Of a stretch of DNA of 64,000 nt, positions 26,131 to 35,545 are shown piece by piece (positions within the stretch are counted from its first letter, which is position 1; every line of letters begins with the position of its first letter). Location of the stretch: assembly GCA_030537895.1 (NCBI GenBank), contig JAUNVA010000001.1:62001-126000 (forward strand), read 5' to 3'. Under the pieces are notes generated by a model. The model searched no databases. It was not told the origin of the DNA and was given only the letters and a program-made list of their open reading frames with translations. Source of the DNA: Bowdeniella nasicola. GTDB taxonomy: Bacteria > Actinomycetota > Actinomycetes > Actinomycetales > Actinomycetaceae. The translations under genes and the position numbers were made by a program.

Positions 26131-27600
26131 CTAGTAGACGAACGTCATGGAAGTTTCTGTACCGGCATCCGCGTCGGGATCCGGCTGGGCCTCATGCTGC
26201 ACGCCCTCAAGGACGTAGCGCCGCATCAGGAAGTACCAGACCACGCCGAGGGCCGCGTACAGGAGGGTGAAGAGCACCATCGAGATGAGGACGTGCGACG
26301 TGGTGACAGTCGGGGATACGCCCGCCTGCGTCAGCATGTACACGCCGTCGACAGGGCTTGCCGGGTTCGGCGCCACCACCCAAGGCTGGCGGCCCATTTC
26401 GGTGAAGATCCACCCGAGGTTGGCGGCGATGAAGGGCATCGGGATGGCCAGCAGGCCGAGGGTGGCAAACCACTTCTTGCCCGTCACGCGGCCACCGCGC
26501 AACAGGAAGAGCGCGGCGAGGGCGAGCGCGGCGGAGAAGACGCCGAGACCAATCATGAGTCGGAAGGTCCAGTACGTGATGAACAGGGAGGGGCGGTAGT
26601 CCTGGTCGGGACCGAATTCGTCCGCGTACCGCTCCTGCATTTCGCTTTGCACATCCTGCACACCGGGGAACTCCCCGTTGAAGTCTCCGGTCGCCATGAA
26701 GGAGGCGAGGCCTGGGACGGTCAAGATGTGAGTGAGGCTGTCACAGTCATTGGTGAAGTCGCCCACCGTAAGGATCGACAGACCCGCACCGTTTTCGGTC
26801 TCGCAGATGACCTCAGCGGAGGCCATCTTCATGGGCTGCTGTTCGGCCATGAGCTGGCCCTGGTGGTGGCCCGTGAGGGACACGACGATGCCCGAGATGA
26901 AGATGACGATCATGCCGAAGATCGCGGCTGGACGCCAGATGGTTCGGGCCTCGGCCTCGTCACCGCGACGCACGGCACGCACGATCCACCAGGCGGAGAT
27001 ACCCGCGATGAAGGTACCGGCCGTGAGGAAGGATGCGGAGACCGTATGGCCGAATGCGGACACCGCGGTCGGATTCGTGATGACCTCGATGAACGAGTTG
27101 AGCTCGGCGCGACCCTTCTCCGGGTTAAAGGTGGCACCCACGGGATGCTGCATGAAGGAGTTCGCGACGAGAATCCAGTAGGCCGAGAGGTTCACGCCAA
27201 TGGCGGCGCACCAAATGGAGGCCAGGTGGATCTTCTCGCTGACTCGGTTCCAACCGAAGATCCACAAGCCGAGGAAGGTCGACTCCAAGAAGAATGCGGC
27301 GAGCGCCTCAATCGCGAGCGGCGCGCCGAAGATGTCGCCCACCATGATGGAGTATTCAGACCAGTTCATTCCAAACTGGAACTCCTGCACGATGCCGGTG
27401 GCGACACCGAGGGCGAAATTGATGAGCAGGAGCTTGCCAAAGAACTTCGTGAGTCGAAGCCAGTGCTCCTTGCGGGTCTTCATCCACATCGTCTGCATGA
27501 GGGCAACGAGTGGGGTGAGACCAATGGTCAGTGGGACAAGGACGAAGTGGTAGACGGTAGTGATACCGAATTGCCACCGCGCAAGATCGAGTGCGTCCAC
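26131..27600 (-). CDS. cydA: Cytochrome bd oxidase subunit I
   Basis: A 489-aa membrane subunit carrying haems b558, b595 and d. The start RWQFGITTVYHFVLVPLTIG places His18 at the position of E. coli His19. The quinol-oxidation region shows GRQPWVV, and the Q-loop is of the short actinobacterial type. The GTG at 27600 is chosen because AAAGG lies 7 nt upstream; an ATG seven codons earlier has no such site. The upstream DNA holds a perfect core DosR box and a second inverted repeat. Confidence 0.95.
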   Translation of the reverse strand: MDALDLARWQFGITTVYHFVLVPLTIGLTPLVALMQTMWMKTRKEHWLRLTKFFGKLLLINFALGVATGIVQEFQFGMNWSEYSIMVGDIFGAPLAIEALAAFFLESTFLGLWIFGWNRVSEKIHLASIWCAAIGVNLSAYWILVANSFMQHPVGATFNPEKGRAELNSFIEVITNPTAVSAFGHTVSASFLTAGTFIAGISAWWIVRAVRRGDEAEARTIWRPAAIFGMIVIFISGIVVSLTGHHQGQLMAEQQPMKMASAEVICETENGAGLSILTVGDFTNDCDSLTHILTVPGLASFMATGDFNGEFPGVQDVQSEMQERYADEFGPDQDYRPSLFITYWTFRLMIGLGVFSAALALAALFLLRGGRVTGKKWFATLGLLAIPMPFIAANLGWIFTEMGRQPWVVAPNPASPVDGVYMLTQAGVSPTVTTSHVLISMVLFTLLYAALGVVWYFLMRRYVLEGVQHEAQPDPDADAGTETSMTFVY

Positions 27601-27635
27601 CGAGCTGCCTTTCGGTCGCATGGTTAAGGGATGGT

Positions 27636-27656
27636 GGTCCCACGGTAGGTGGGACC
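27636..27656 (-). promoter_or_regulatory. 21-bp inverted repeat near the predicted cydA transcription start
   Basis: GGTCCCAC (27636-27643) and GTGGGACC (27649-27656) flank GGTAG. The element overlaps a possible cydA -10 hexamer (TACCGT read on the minus strand, 27647-27642). It shares the GGGAC core with the DosR box but in a different layout. It could be a second weak DosR site, a repressor operator or a leader hairpin. Confidence 0.5.
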
Positions 27657-27670
27657 TAGGTCATGACTGG

Positions 27671-27684
27671 GGGACTATAGTCCC
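27671..27684 (-). promoter_or_regulatory. Perfect core DosR/DevR box upstream of cydA
   Basis: GGGACTATAGTCCC is a perfect 14-bp palindrome. It matches exactly the core GGGACTWWAGTCCC of the mycobacterial DosR consensus TTSGGGACTWWAGTCCCSAA. Its centre is 77 bp upstream of the cydA GTG. If the TACCGT hexamer at 27647-27642 is the -10, the centre would fall near -42.5, a usual activator position. The window also encodes a DosR-like regulator and a DevS-like kinase. Confidence 0.8.
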
Positions 27685-28030
27685 AGGTTTTCGACACTGC
27701 TGTCAGCAAAAGCCAAAAACGGTCGCATAACCCTTGAATCGAGTATGCCAACACTTGACGTGTGTGCGGGCGTTTTCGCGTGTCACCCCTCGAGCATGCG
27801 GCACGACCGGGCCGAAGGGCCCGTGCTGTGCGATACTTGGGCGAGGACCGATGCGTGGCGCACCCACGTAACGGTGCGGGCCTGCCTGATGCGCCGTAAC
27901 CCAACGTCGCTGCAGACGGTGGGCAGACTGTGGGACCACCCACCCGATGAAGCTTGAGTTTTACGGGTGCCCAAGGGCACCGAAGAGTGACCCCGACGCG
28001 GGAGTGCGACGCCGTCGGGCAGGAGTACGC
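27685..28030. other. Divergent spacer between cydA and rne, with rne leader stem-loop
   Basis: No gene is supported here; small open frames lack homology or ribosome-binding sites. A stem-loop at 27801-27831 pairs CGGGCC (27808-27813) with GGCCCG (27818-27823) and GCAC with GTGC outside. GTGGG-ACCA-CCCAC lies at 27930-27943. The decamer TGGGACCACC at 27931-27940 (plus strand) also occurs on the minus strand at 27642-27633 in front of cydA, in the same orientation relative to each gene. A long leader is common before rne and may carry feedback control; that is inference. Confidence 0.5.
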
Positions 28031-30877
28031 GTGAGTGAAACGCATGACCCGGCAGAGATGCCGCTATTTTCTTCCGCGCCGTCGGACCGTCTGTCGCCGC
28101 GGCGCGAGACCCCCGAACGAACCGAAGACCAGCGTCTGGACGTTCTGCAGGAGCTGGGAATCACGGCAGATGGAGACGAGAAGCCTGCGCGTCGCCGCCG
28201 GCGTGCCAGCACGCGCGTAGAGAACAGCACCGACGAGCCTGCAGCCGACTCTGAGGAGAGCGACGCGCAGGAAACCCCCGATCTCGCGTTGCCCGCCGCC
28301 ACCCTCTTGTTCCAGCCTCCACCGGCAGTCCCCGTTGCGGAACTGACCCCGGAGGATGAAGACAATGATGAGGACGACGGGGAGGAGCCGGAGCGCGAGA
28401 GCGAGTCGACCGGACGGCGTCGCCGGCGCGGTGGGCGCGGTGGACGTGGCCGCAGAGGTCAGGAGTCGAAGGACTCCTCGCAGGAGGGTTCCGCGAACGC
28501 CAAGCGTTCCCGTGGCGAGCAAGACTCCGAGGATGATGCGCAAGGCGGCTCAGGCAAGGCTCGCGGCTCGAAGTCGGCGAAGTCCGAGAACTCTGATCGC
28601 GCGAAGGATTCAGCTCGCGAGGAAAACGACGGCGATGAGGATAGCGACGACGCTGACGACTCGCAAAGCGGTACTCGCCGTCGGCGCCGTCGGCGCCGAC
28701 GCGATGCGGGGGAGCGCGCCCGAGCCGAGGTCACGCCTCTGAAGGGGTCGACGCGGCTGGAAGCGAAACGCCAGCGCCGCCGCGAAGGCCGTCAAGCTGG
28801 GCGGCGCCGCCAGGTCATCACCGAATCGGAATTCTTGGCGCGCCGCGAATCGGTGGACCGCCACATGGTGGTACGTGAGAAAGATGGGCTAAACCAGATT
28901 GCCGTCCTTGAAGACAACATCTTGGTCGAGCACTACGTCGCCCGCCATACCCAAACCTCCATGGTAGGTAACGTCTACCTCGGCAAGGTCCAAAACGTCC
29001 TGCCCTCGATGGAAGCCGCCTTCGTCGATCTCGGCAAGGGACGTAATGCTGTGCTCTACGCCGGCGAGGTCAACTGGGACGCCGTGGGACTCGAGGGGCA
29101 GCCGCGGCGTATCGAACAGGCACTGTCCTCCGGCGACCATGTCATGGTGCAGGTCACCAAGGACCCGATCGGCCACAAGGGCGCCCGGCTCACCAGTCAG
29201 GTCACGCTCGCCGGTCGCTACCTCGTGCTCGTGCCCTCGGGCGCGATGACCGGGATTTCTCGAAAGCTGCCAGACGGCGAGCGTGCCCGCCTGAAGAAAC
29301 TGCTGAAGGACATCGTCCCCAAGGGGTCGGGTGTCATTGTGCGGACCGCAGCCGAGGGGGCGAGCGAGGAACAGCTGCGCGGCGATGTCGAGCGCCTGAC
29401 GAAGCAGTGGGCTCAGATCGAGAAGAAAGCGAAGTCTGCGAAGTCGGCGCCCGTCCTTTTGAAGGGCGAACCCGAGCTCGCGGTGCGCGTTGTGCGCGAC
29501 GTCTTCAACGATGATTTCTCCTCCCTCACCATCGCGGGTGACAAAGCCTGGAGGACGCTGCGCAACTACGTGGGGGAGCTTTCACCGGACCTCGTGGACC
29601 GGATGCACCACTGGACGAAGGACGAGGACGTCTTCGCGCACTACCGCATCGACGAACAGCTCTCCAAGGGGATGGACCGCAAGGTGTTCCTCCCTTCGGG
29701 GGGATCTCTCGTGATTGACCGCACTGAAGCGATGACCGTGATCGACGTGAACACGGGACGCTTTACCGGTAAGGGCGGCACGCTCGAAGAAACCGTCACC
29801 AAGAACAACATCGAGGCGGCCGAAGAGATTGTGCGCCAGCTGCGCTTGCGCGACATCGGCGGCATCATCGTGATCGACTTCATCGACATGGTGCTCGAAT
29901 CTAACCGAGACCTTGTGCTGCGCCGTCTCATTGAGTGTCTCGGGCGGGACCGCACTCGGCATCAGGTCGCGGAGGTCACAAGCCTCGGCCTCATTCAGAT
30001 GACTCGCAAGCGCGTGAGCCAGGGCCTCGTTGAGGCGTTCTCCGAGACATGTGAACACTGCGAGGGCCGCGGCTTCATCGTGCACGACGCACCCGTGGAA
30101 AAGGGTGGTGGCGAGGATTCTCGCTCCGGGCGACGCCGGGGCCAGGGCTCCGGTTCGAAGAAGCGTTCCGGGCGCGGCGGCCAGTCCAAATCCAACGAGC
30201 GCGCTGAACAGCACGAAACCACCGACGAGGAGGCCGCGAAACAGGCACGTAGCGCCGTGCGCGAAACCCTCCAGACGATCGCCGCGGCGGCGGCTGGTTC
30301 GAAGGGTAGCGGCAAATCCAGCGCCCCAGCCTCCGATTCCGCTGACGGTGGCCCGGAGGCTGAGAACTCGAAGGCCTCGCATGGTTCGCGCGCCAAGGGC
30401 TCACAGAATGGATCCGCCAAGCGCTCGGAGCGTGCGACGACCAAGGAGAAACCCTCACGGTCCCGATCCACAAAGGGCAAGGATCCGGCCCGCGCCGAGG
30501 ATGCCAACGCAGATGCTGAAGAATCCAGCGGTACGTCCGGCTCGAAGCCACGCCGCTCCCGGAGGGCGAGCACCAACGCGGCCACCACGTCGAAGAACGC
30601 ACGCTCGGATTCCCCGAAGTCCGAGCGCGAACCACGGGGCACTACGCCGGCCGACACTCAGAACGCGAAGGAAAGCGAGCACGACACCTCCGAGACCAAG
30701 CCGCGCACCCGTCGACGCGTTGTGGCCACGAGCGGCGCGCCCGCGGCGGTCAGCGATCCGGTGAACATCTCACAGACGGCGGAGACCGAGACGGGGAGTG
30801 CAACCGTCGTCGCGAGCGGGACAGGGGCGAAAAAGCCGCGTCGCAGCCGGCGGGCGACCTCCTCGCCCGGCAGCTGA
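28031..30877 (+). CDS. rne: Ribonuclease E/G family protein with long disordered arms
   Basis: A 948-aa endoribonuclease, central to rRNA maturation and mRNA decay. Residues about 1-270 and 700-948 are low-complexity, acidic or basic, with Arg-rich patches (RRRRRRR-type) that bind RNA. The catalytic core lies between. It has an S1 domain (GNVYLGKVQNVLPSMEAAFVDLG), a 5'-sensor/RNase H-like region, DNase I-like motifs including VIDVNTGRFTGKGG and IVIDFIDMVLESNRD (metal-binding Asp), and the zinc link CEHCEGRGF. The GTG at 28031 has AGGAG 5 nt upstream. This flanked-core layout is typical of actinobacterial RNase E. Confidence 0.93.
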   Translation: MSETHDPAEMPLFSSAPSDRLSPRRETPERTEDQRLDVLQELGITADGDEKPARRRRRASTRVENSTDEPAADSEESDAQETPDLALPAATLLFQPPPAVPVAELTPEDEDNDEDDGEEPERESESTGRRRRRGGRGGRGRRGQESKDSSQEGSANAKRSRGEQDSEDDAQGGSGKARGSKSAKSENSDRAKDSAREENDGDEDSDDADDSQSGTRRRRRRRRRDAGERARAEVTPLKGSTRLEAKRQRRREGRQAGRRRQVITESEFLARRESVDRHMVVREKDGLNQIAVLEDNILVEHYVARHTQTSMVGNVYLGKVQNVLPSMEAAFVDLGKGRNAVLYAGEVNWDAVGLEGQPRRIEQALSSGDHVMVQVTKDPIGHKGARLTSQVTLAGRYLVLVPSGAMTGISRKLPDGERARLKKLLKDIVPKGSGVIVRTAAEGASEEQLRGDVERLTKQWAQIEKKAKSAKSAPVLLKGEPELAVRVVRDVFNDDFSSLTIAGDKAWRTLRNYVGELSPDLVDRMHHWTKDEDVFAHYRIDEQLSKGMDRKVFLPSGGSLVIDRTEAMTVIDVNTGRFTGKGGTLEETVTKNNIEAAEEIVRQLRLRDIGGIIVIDFIDMVLESNRDLVLRRLIECLGRDRTRHQVAEVTSLGLIQMTRKRVSQGLVEAFSETCEHCEGRGFIVHDAPVEKGGGEDSRSGRRRGQGSGSKKRSGRGGQSKSNERAEQHETTDEEAAKQARSAVRETLQTIAAAAAGSKGSGKSSAPASDSADGGPEAENSKASHGSRAKGSQNGSAKRSERATTKEKPSRSRSTKGKDPARAEDANADAEESSGTSGSKPRRSRRASTNAATTSKNARSDSPKSEREPRGTTPADTQNAKESEHDTSETKPRTRRRVVATSGAPAAVSDPVNISQTAETETGSATVVASGTGAKKPRRSRRATSSPGS

Positions 30878-31081
30878 GCGGACGTGCCCAATTCCACAGC
30901 GCCACGGAGCCGCGCCGAGGTCCTCGAGGTTGCCGAGCCGCGTAGCCCTGACGTAACCTAGATCCTCGGTGCGCTCTTCAAGCGCTTCGTGACAAGTATT
31001 CGAAACCCGCACGTCGGCACCGTCCACTGATGAGGTGACACACGGTGCTCCGTGCCCGAAACGACAGAGATGAGCAGCAAC
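30878..31081 (+). promoter_or_regulatory. rne-rplU spacer and rplU leader
   Basis: A 204-bp spacer without a gene. It contains two small hairpins: GCGCT-CTTCA-AGCGC (30971-30985) and CACGG-TGCT-CCGTG (31041-31054). The second lies shortly before the rplU start and could be a translational control element, as ribosomal protein leaders often are. I see no clear promoter hexamers. Confidence 0.4.
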
Positions 31082-31396
31082 GTGGTGTATGCGATCGTCA
31101 AGGCCGGCGGCCGTCAGGAGAAGGTATCCGTCGGCGACGTGATCGTCGTTGACCGGGTGCCCGGCGAGATCGGCGACACCGTTGACCTCACCCCTCTCAT
31201 GCTCGTGGATGGCGAGTCCATCACCACGGGTGCGAAGGACCTGGCGAAGGTGTCCGTGAAGGCGGAGATCGTGGCTGATGCGAAGGGCCCGAAGATCTCC
31301 ATCGTGAAGTACAAGAACAAGACCGGTTACCGCAAGCGTATGGGCCACCGTCAGAAGCTCAGCCGCCTGAAGATTACCGGAATCGACAACGGCTAA
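31082..31396 (+). CDS. rplU: 50S ribosomal protein L21
   Basis: A 104-aa 23S rRNA-binding protein, reading (M)[19 protein letters not shown] and ending with [22 protein letters not shown]. The GTG at 31082 gives the normal family length. An ATG at 31070 would add four residues, and neither has a strong ribosome-binding site. It is 17 bp before rpmA, as is universal, and obg follows. Confidence 0.95.
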   Translation: MVYAIVKAGGRQEKVSVGDVIVVDRVPGEIGDTVDLTPLMLVDGESITTGAKDLAKVSVKAEIVADAKGPKISIVKYKNKTGYRKRMGHRQKLSRLKITGIDNG

Positions 31397-31413
31397 GACG
31401 GAAGGAACGAGCA

Positions 31414-31671
31414 ATGGCAACCAAGAAAGGTGTCGGCTCTTCACGCAACGGTCGCGACTCAAACGCTCAGCGCCTCGGCGTGAAGCGGTTCGGCGGTCAG
31501 AATGTGAAGGCCGGAGAGGTCCTCGTGCGCCAGCGCGGCACGAAGTTCCACCCGGGCCACAACGTTGGCCGCGGCGGAGATGACACGCTCTTCGCACTGG
31601 CTGCGGGCGCGGTCCGCTTCGTGGATCGTCGCGGCCGTAAGGTCGTCGACGTCCTCGTCACTGAGGCCTAA
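31414..31671 (+). CDS. rpmA: 50S ribosomal protein L27
   Basis: An 85-aa ribosomal protein beginning [20 protein letters not shown], with a basic N-terminal tail reaching the peptidyl-transferase centre. The remaining signature [23 protein letters not shown] is intact. There is no N-terminal cleavage extension of the firmicute type. GGAAGGAACG precedes the ATG. It is followed by two stem-loops. Confidence 0.96.
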   Translation: MATKKGVGSSRNGRDSNAQRLGVKRFGGQNVKAGEVLVRQRGTKFHPGHNVGRGGDDTLFALAAGAVRFVDRRGRKVVDVLVTEA

Positions 31672-31680
31672 AGCGCGACG

Positions 31681-31729
31681 CCGCACACGGTGCGGCTCAG
31701 GCGGGCGGGTAGCGGCGCTACCCGCCCGC
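31681..31729 (+). terminator. Double stem-loop after rpmA
   Basis: CCGCAC-ACG-GTGCGG (31681-31695) is followed by a perfect 13-bp stem, GCGGGCGGGTAGC with its complement, around GGC (31701-31729). No T-run. It separates rplU-rpmA from obg, though read-through is possible because obg has only a short spacer. Confidence 0.75.
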
Positions 31730-31771
31730 TCTCGCATATGGTGGGGCGTATGCCCCGGGGAGGAAAGACCC

Positions 31772-33301
31772 ATGGCAACGTTCGTCGATCGCGTGACGGT
31801 GCACGTCACCGCCGGTAACGGCGGACACGGCTGCAGCTCGGTACGCCGGGAGAAGTTCAAGCCGCTCGGCGGCCCCGACGGCGCCAACGGCGGAGACGGC
31901 GGCGACGTGATCTTCGTGGTGGACCCGCAGATCACCACGCTCGTGGACTTCCACCGCCGCCCGCACCGTGCTGCATCGTCCGGCACTCCCGGCAAGGGCG
32001 GTATGCGCGCGGGTTCGAACGGGGAAGACCTGGTCCTGCCCGTCCCCGAGGGGACGGTCGTGAAGGATCGGGAGGGGACCGTTCTCGCGGACCTCGTCGG
32101 GCGCGGCGCCAGCTATATGGCGGCTCGCGGAGGCAAGGGGGGCCTCGGCAACGCGGCGCTCGCCACCACGAAGCGCAAGGCGCCAGGTTTTGCCCTGCTC
32201 GGTGAACCCGGCCAGGAACGCGACCTCGTCCTCGAACTGAAGTCCGTGGCCGATGTGGCCCTCGTGGGCTTCCCCTCGGCCGGTAAGTCCTCCCTGATCG
32301 CTGCCCTGAGTGCTGCGCGCCCCAAGATTGCGGATTACCCGTTCACAACCCTCGTGCCGAATCTCGGCGTCGTTGTCGCCGGAGAGGAGCGCTACACGGT
32401 GGCGGACGTGCCGGGACTTATCCCGGGCGCGGCCCAGGGCCGGGGCCTTGGCCTGACCTTTCTGCGCCATATTGAGCGGTGTGCGGTGATCGTCCATGTG
32501 CTCGACTGTGCGACTCTGGAGCCGGGGAGGGATCCAATCTCGGACCTCGACATTATCGAGGACGAACTCGCCCAATACGCCGAGGACCTCGACATTCAGG
32601 GCGGGACGGTCCCGCTCATGGATCGCCCTCGCCTCGTGGTGCTCAATAAGATCGACGTGCCCGAAGCGCGGGAACTCGCGGATTTTGTGGCCCCCGACTT
32701 GCGGGAGCGGGGCCTGCAGGTCATCGAGATTTCGACGGCCAGCCACGAGGGACTGAAAGAACTCACCTTTGCCCTGGCAACCCTGGTGCGGGAGGCCCGC
32801 GCCGCCCAGCCGGCTCCGGAGATTGCTCCCGCCGTGATCCGACCGCTCGGTGAGAGGAGCGCGACTCCCTTCACCGTGACCCGACATGAGCGCGCCGGAG
32901 AGTCCCTCTACCAGGTACGTGGCGACAAGCCGGAACGGTGGGTCTCCCAGACCGATTTCGGAAACGACGAAGCCGTGGGTTATCTCGCCGATCGGCTCCA
33001 GGCTCTCGGCGTGGAGGATGGGCTTGTGGAGGCGGGGGCTCTGGCGGGGGACGCCGTCGTGATCGGCCCACTGGACGGCGGCGTCGTCTTTGATTGGGAG
33101 CCGACCCTCATGACGGGCGCCGAACTGCTGGGCGCGCGGGGCACCGACCAGCGCCTGAATGAGTCGACGCGCCGTACCACGAGTGAACGGCGACGCGAGC
33201 ACCACGAGCGGATGGACGCCAAAGCGGAAGCACGTGCGCAACTCGCCGCCGAACGCGATCTCGGCATCTGGACCGATGCGAGCGAGAGCGAGGACGCCTA
33301 A
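31772..33301 (+). CDS. obg: GTPase ObgE/CgtA
   Basis: A 509-aa ribosome-associated GTPase. The glycine-rich Obg fold covers about residues 1-160 ([20 protein letters not shown], then [21 protein letters not shown]). The G domain has G1 [15 protein letters not shown]2 [10 protein letters not shown]3 [11 protein letters not shown] and G4 [11 protein letters not shown]-terminal OCT domain (about 340-420) is followed by a charged tail typical of actinobacterial Obg. GGGAGGAAAG precedes the ATG. It ends 6 bp from the convergent GH112 gene with no terminator visible. Confidence 0.95.
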   Translation: MATFVDRVTVHVTAGNGGHGCSSVRREKFKPLGGPDGANGGDGGDVIFVVDPQITTLVDFHRRPHRAASSGTPGKGGMRAGSNGEDLVLPVPEGTVVKDREGTVLADLVGRGASYMAARGGKGGLGNAALATTKRKAPGFALLGEPGQERDLVLELKSVADVALVGFPSAGKSSLIAALSAARPKIADYPFTTLVPNLGVVVAGEERYTVADVPGLIPGAAQGRGLGLTFLRHIERCAVIVHVLDCATLEPGRDPISDLDIIEDELAQYAEDLDIQGGTVPLMDRPRLVVLNKIDVPEARELADFVAPDLRERGLQVIEISTASHEGLKELTFALATLVREARAAQPAPEIAPAVIRPLGERSATPFTVTRHERAGESLYQVRGDKPERWVSQTDFGNDEAVGYLADRLQALGVEDGLVEAGALAGDAVVIGPLDGGVVFDWEPTLMTGAELLGARGTDQRLNESTRRTTSERRREHHERMDAKAEARAQLAAERDLGIWTDASESEDA

Positions 33302-33307
33302 CGCTCT

Positions 33308-35545
33308 CTACGCCTCACCCGGTGTAGCGGCGGGAGTCGCAAGGTCGATCCACTGCGAATCGAGAGGCGCGAGGTCGACCGAGACCTCGGTGCCCCCGGG
33401 ACCGCGCAGCCGCGTGCTGATGGCTGCTTCCGACCCGTTGTAGGCGAAGAGTCGCTCCACTGATGGGTAGAAGGCGACCTCCACGCGCGGGTCGTCGGCA
33501 ATCCACACCTCGGTGAGGTCCTCGAGGGAGCCGGTGGCCGCCCAGATCAGCGCGCGATGCAGGAGCCGCGAGTTCTCCGCGCTGTAGGGCAGACCCGCAA
33601 GGTAGACGGCATGTCCGTCCCCGTAGTCGTTGACAGCGACATCGACGCTGCCGTCATGGAGGCGCACGATGCTCGCCGTGGTGGCAAAGACGTCTCCCTG
33701 ACGCTCCCCGGCCCACAGCTCGGGACCGAGGTCTTCGGCGATGGGGTGCTCGCACACCTTGGGGTAGCGGTCGGTCGACAGCGACCATCCGGTCTCCCGG
33801 TCGACGCCGAGAACGTCAGCGAGCTGAAGGATCGCGCCCGCACCGGCCTGCGGGTATCCATCCCGCGCAGGTGGCGTTGCGGCGGTCGGCTCGCCAACCC
33901 CAACGAAACCACCACCGCGCGCGACAAAGGACCGCACCGACGCGACCAGTTCAGGGTCGAGCCAGGCGGGCCCGCCCGAGAACGCTGTGCCGGCGGCACC
34001 GGCGTTGATGAGGACCGAAATGTCCTGCGGGACACCGGCACGGATGTCATCGAAGCTGAGGAAGCGCACGTCGAAGGGCAAGCCCGCGAGGGATTCCAGG
34101 ACGCCGAGGTAGGAGTAGGCCTGCTTGTAGTGCAGGGCGTGCGCAACCATGTGGGTCATCCACGAACGCAGCGAGCCCCAGGCGTTCACAATCGCAACCG
34201 TGTGCCGTGAGTTGACGGGGCGTTCGCCTCCCGAGTTCTCGTGGAGGGAACGGAACTCCGCCACGATTTGCTCAACCCGGTCGATGAACTCCGGGAACTG
34301 CACGGCGAGGGAGAGGTAACCGCCGTATCCGATGCGATCGAGCGGGTGGCGTACGATGGCGCGGCGCGCGAGACGCCACGAGTCGTTCGCTTCCGCGCAC
34401 GGGTCGCCGCCGGCCCGGAACACGTCTGGGAAAAAGTAGGGTAGGAAACGTCCCTCGGTGTAGCGCACACCTGGGATATCGGCAATCATTCGGCACGTGG
34501 CGGCGGATCCAACGGACCCGACGACCGCGTCCAAGCCGATGGAGGCGAAGTGCTCCCCGTAGGGCTCCGTACCGATCCAGTTGTCGCCGAGGAACATCAT
34601 CGCCTCCCTGCCAGCCTCGTGTGTGGCGGCGACGAGCTCGCGGGCTCGCTCGGCGACAAACCGCTGTTGGAAGGCGATCCACGCCCGGAAGCGAGGGTGG
34701 GGGATACGGAAGGGACAGTTGTAGTAGCCGGCGTCGACGAAATCTTCCGGTTCCCACGCCTCACCGCACTCCGCTTCGAACGCCTCGAGGGCCTCGACGG
34801 AGACGGAGGCCGAGTAGCCGAACCAGTCGACGAACTTCTCCTTTCCTTCCGCATTGAAGACCAGGGTGAAGTGGTAGAAGAACGTGGTGAAGCGGACGAC
34901 GTCGACCTCGGGATGGGACTCTAACCACGCCGGCAGCGCGGCGCGCACGTGCTCCCACACCTCGGGGCGGCGTACCTCGTAGGGACGTTCCTTCACGCGG
35001 CCGGGCTCCAGATGCCAGTCGTTGGTGAGGTAGTTGTACATCTGGGTCGAGTCCCACACCTGTGCGGCGAGGAATGCCACCGTATAGACGTGGTAGGGCT
35101 TCGGGGATGTGATGGTGACGCGGGCGTCCTCCCCATTGCCCTCGAGCTCCCAGGCGGACCGGGCAAGCGGCGTGCCAAGGGTGCGGTCCATGACCTGCCA
35201 ATAGCGTTCGGTATCGACGTCCGTTTCGGGTCGAAGCTGGTCGGTGAAGTAGCCCTCCATGACGCGGATCGTCAGGGGGTCCGTGCCGAGGGCCGTCGCG
35301 GGGGCCGACATCAGGAAGATGTGCGTGAGCGTGTCGGGGTGGGCGAGCGCGAAGTCTTGGTCTCCGCGCGCGGGGAAGTAGGTCGAATAGACGCGGTCGA
35401 CCAGTTCGGTCGCAATCTCAGGCAGTTCGGTCCCATCGGAGTTGCGCACGGCATCGGCGCCGAGCCGTTCGACGAGCGCCACGAGTTCCTCATCCATACC
35501 GGTTTCGATCGGCAAGGTCAGGCGCCCAGTAGATCGGTGAGACAT
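33308..35545 (-). CDS. GH112 phosphorylase (galacto-N-biose/lacto-N-biose type)
   Basis: A 745-aa cytosolic GH112 enzyme that phosphorolyses beta-galactosides of the Gal-beta-1,3-HexNAc type, yielding galactose-1-phosphate. It starts at ATG 35545 behind AGAAGGGGG. Conserved stretches include YHVYTVAFLAAQVWDSTQMYN, a GDNWIGTEPYG motif in the TIM barrel and RIGYGGYLSLAVQFPEF. No signal peptide, so substrate must be imported; no transporter lies beside it. The amino-sugar genes on the far side of the DeoR regulator favour galacto-N-biose from mucin glycans. GH112 also includes a galactosyl-rhamnose phosphorylase, which cannot be excluded. Confidence 0.85.
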   Translation of the reverse strand: MSHRSTGRLTLPIETGMDEELVALVERLGADAVRNSDGTELPEIATELVDRVYSTYFPARGDQDFALAHPDTLTHIFLMSAPATALGTDPLTIRVMEGYFTDQLRPETDVDTERYWQVMDRTLGTPLARSAWELEGNGEDARVTITSPKPYHVYTVAFLAAQVWDSTQMYNYLTNDWHLEPGRVKERPYEVRRPEVWEHVRAALPAWLESHPEVDVVRFTTFFYHFTLVFNAEGKEKFVDWFGYSASVSVEALEAFEAECGEAWEPEDFVDAGYYNCPFRIPHPRFRAWIAFQQRFVAERARELVAATHEAGREAMMFLGDNWIGTEPYGEHFASIGLDAVVGSVGSAATCRMIADIPGVRYTEGRFLPYFFPDVFRAGGDPCAEANDSWRLARRAIVRHPLDRIGYGGYLSLAVQFPEFIDRVEQIVAEFRSLHENSGGERPVNSRHTVAIVNAWGSLRSWMTHMVAHALHYKQAYSYLGVLESLAGLPFDVRFLSFDDIRAGVPQDISVLINAGAAGTAFSGGPAWLDPELVASVRSFVARGGGFVGVGEPTAATPPARDGYPQAGAGAILQLADVLGVDRETGWSLSTDRYPKVCEHPIAEDLGPELWAGERQGDVFATTASIVRLHDGSVDVAVNDYGDGHAVYLAGLPYSAENSRLLHRALIWAATGSLEDLTEVWIADDPRVEVAFYPSVERLFAYNGSEAAISTRLRGPGGTEVSVDLAPLDSQWIDLATPAATPGEA

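Noticed and set aside
24835..27627. Long plus-strand open frame opposite cydD, cydB and cydA
   Set aside because: It is the antisense of strongly conserved cyd genes, rich in His, Glu and Asp as expected from complemented high-GC codons, and has no homology or ribosome-binding site.
28600..28800. Arg/Asp-rich coding repeats as a possible CRISPR or satellite array
   Set aside because: These are low-complexity codons of the disordered N-terminal arm of RNase E, with no regular repeat-spacer pattern.
33308..35545. Secreted beta-galactosidase
   Set aside because: No signal peptide; the motifs fit the cytosolic GH112 phosphorylase family rather than GH2, GH35 or GH42 hydrolases.
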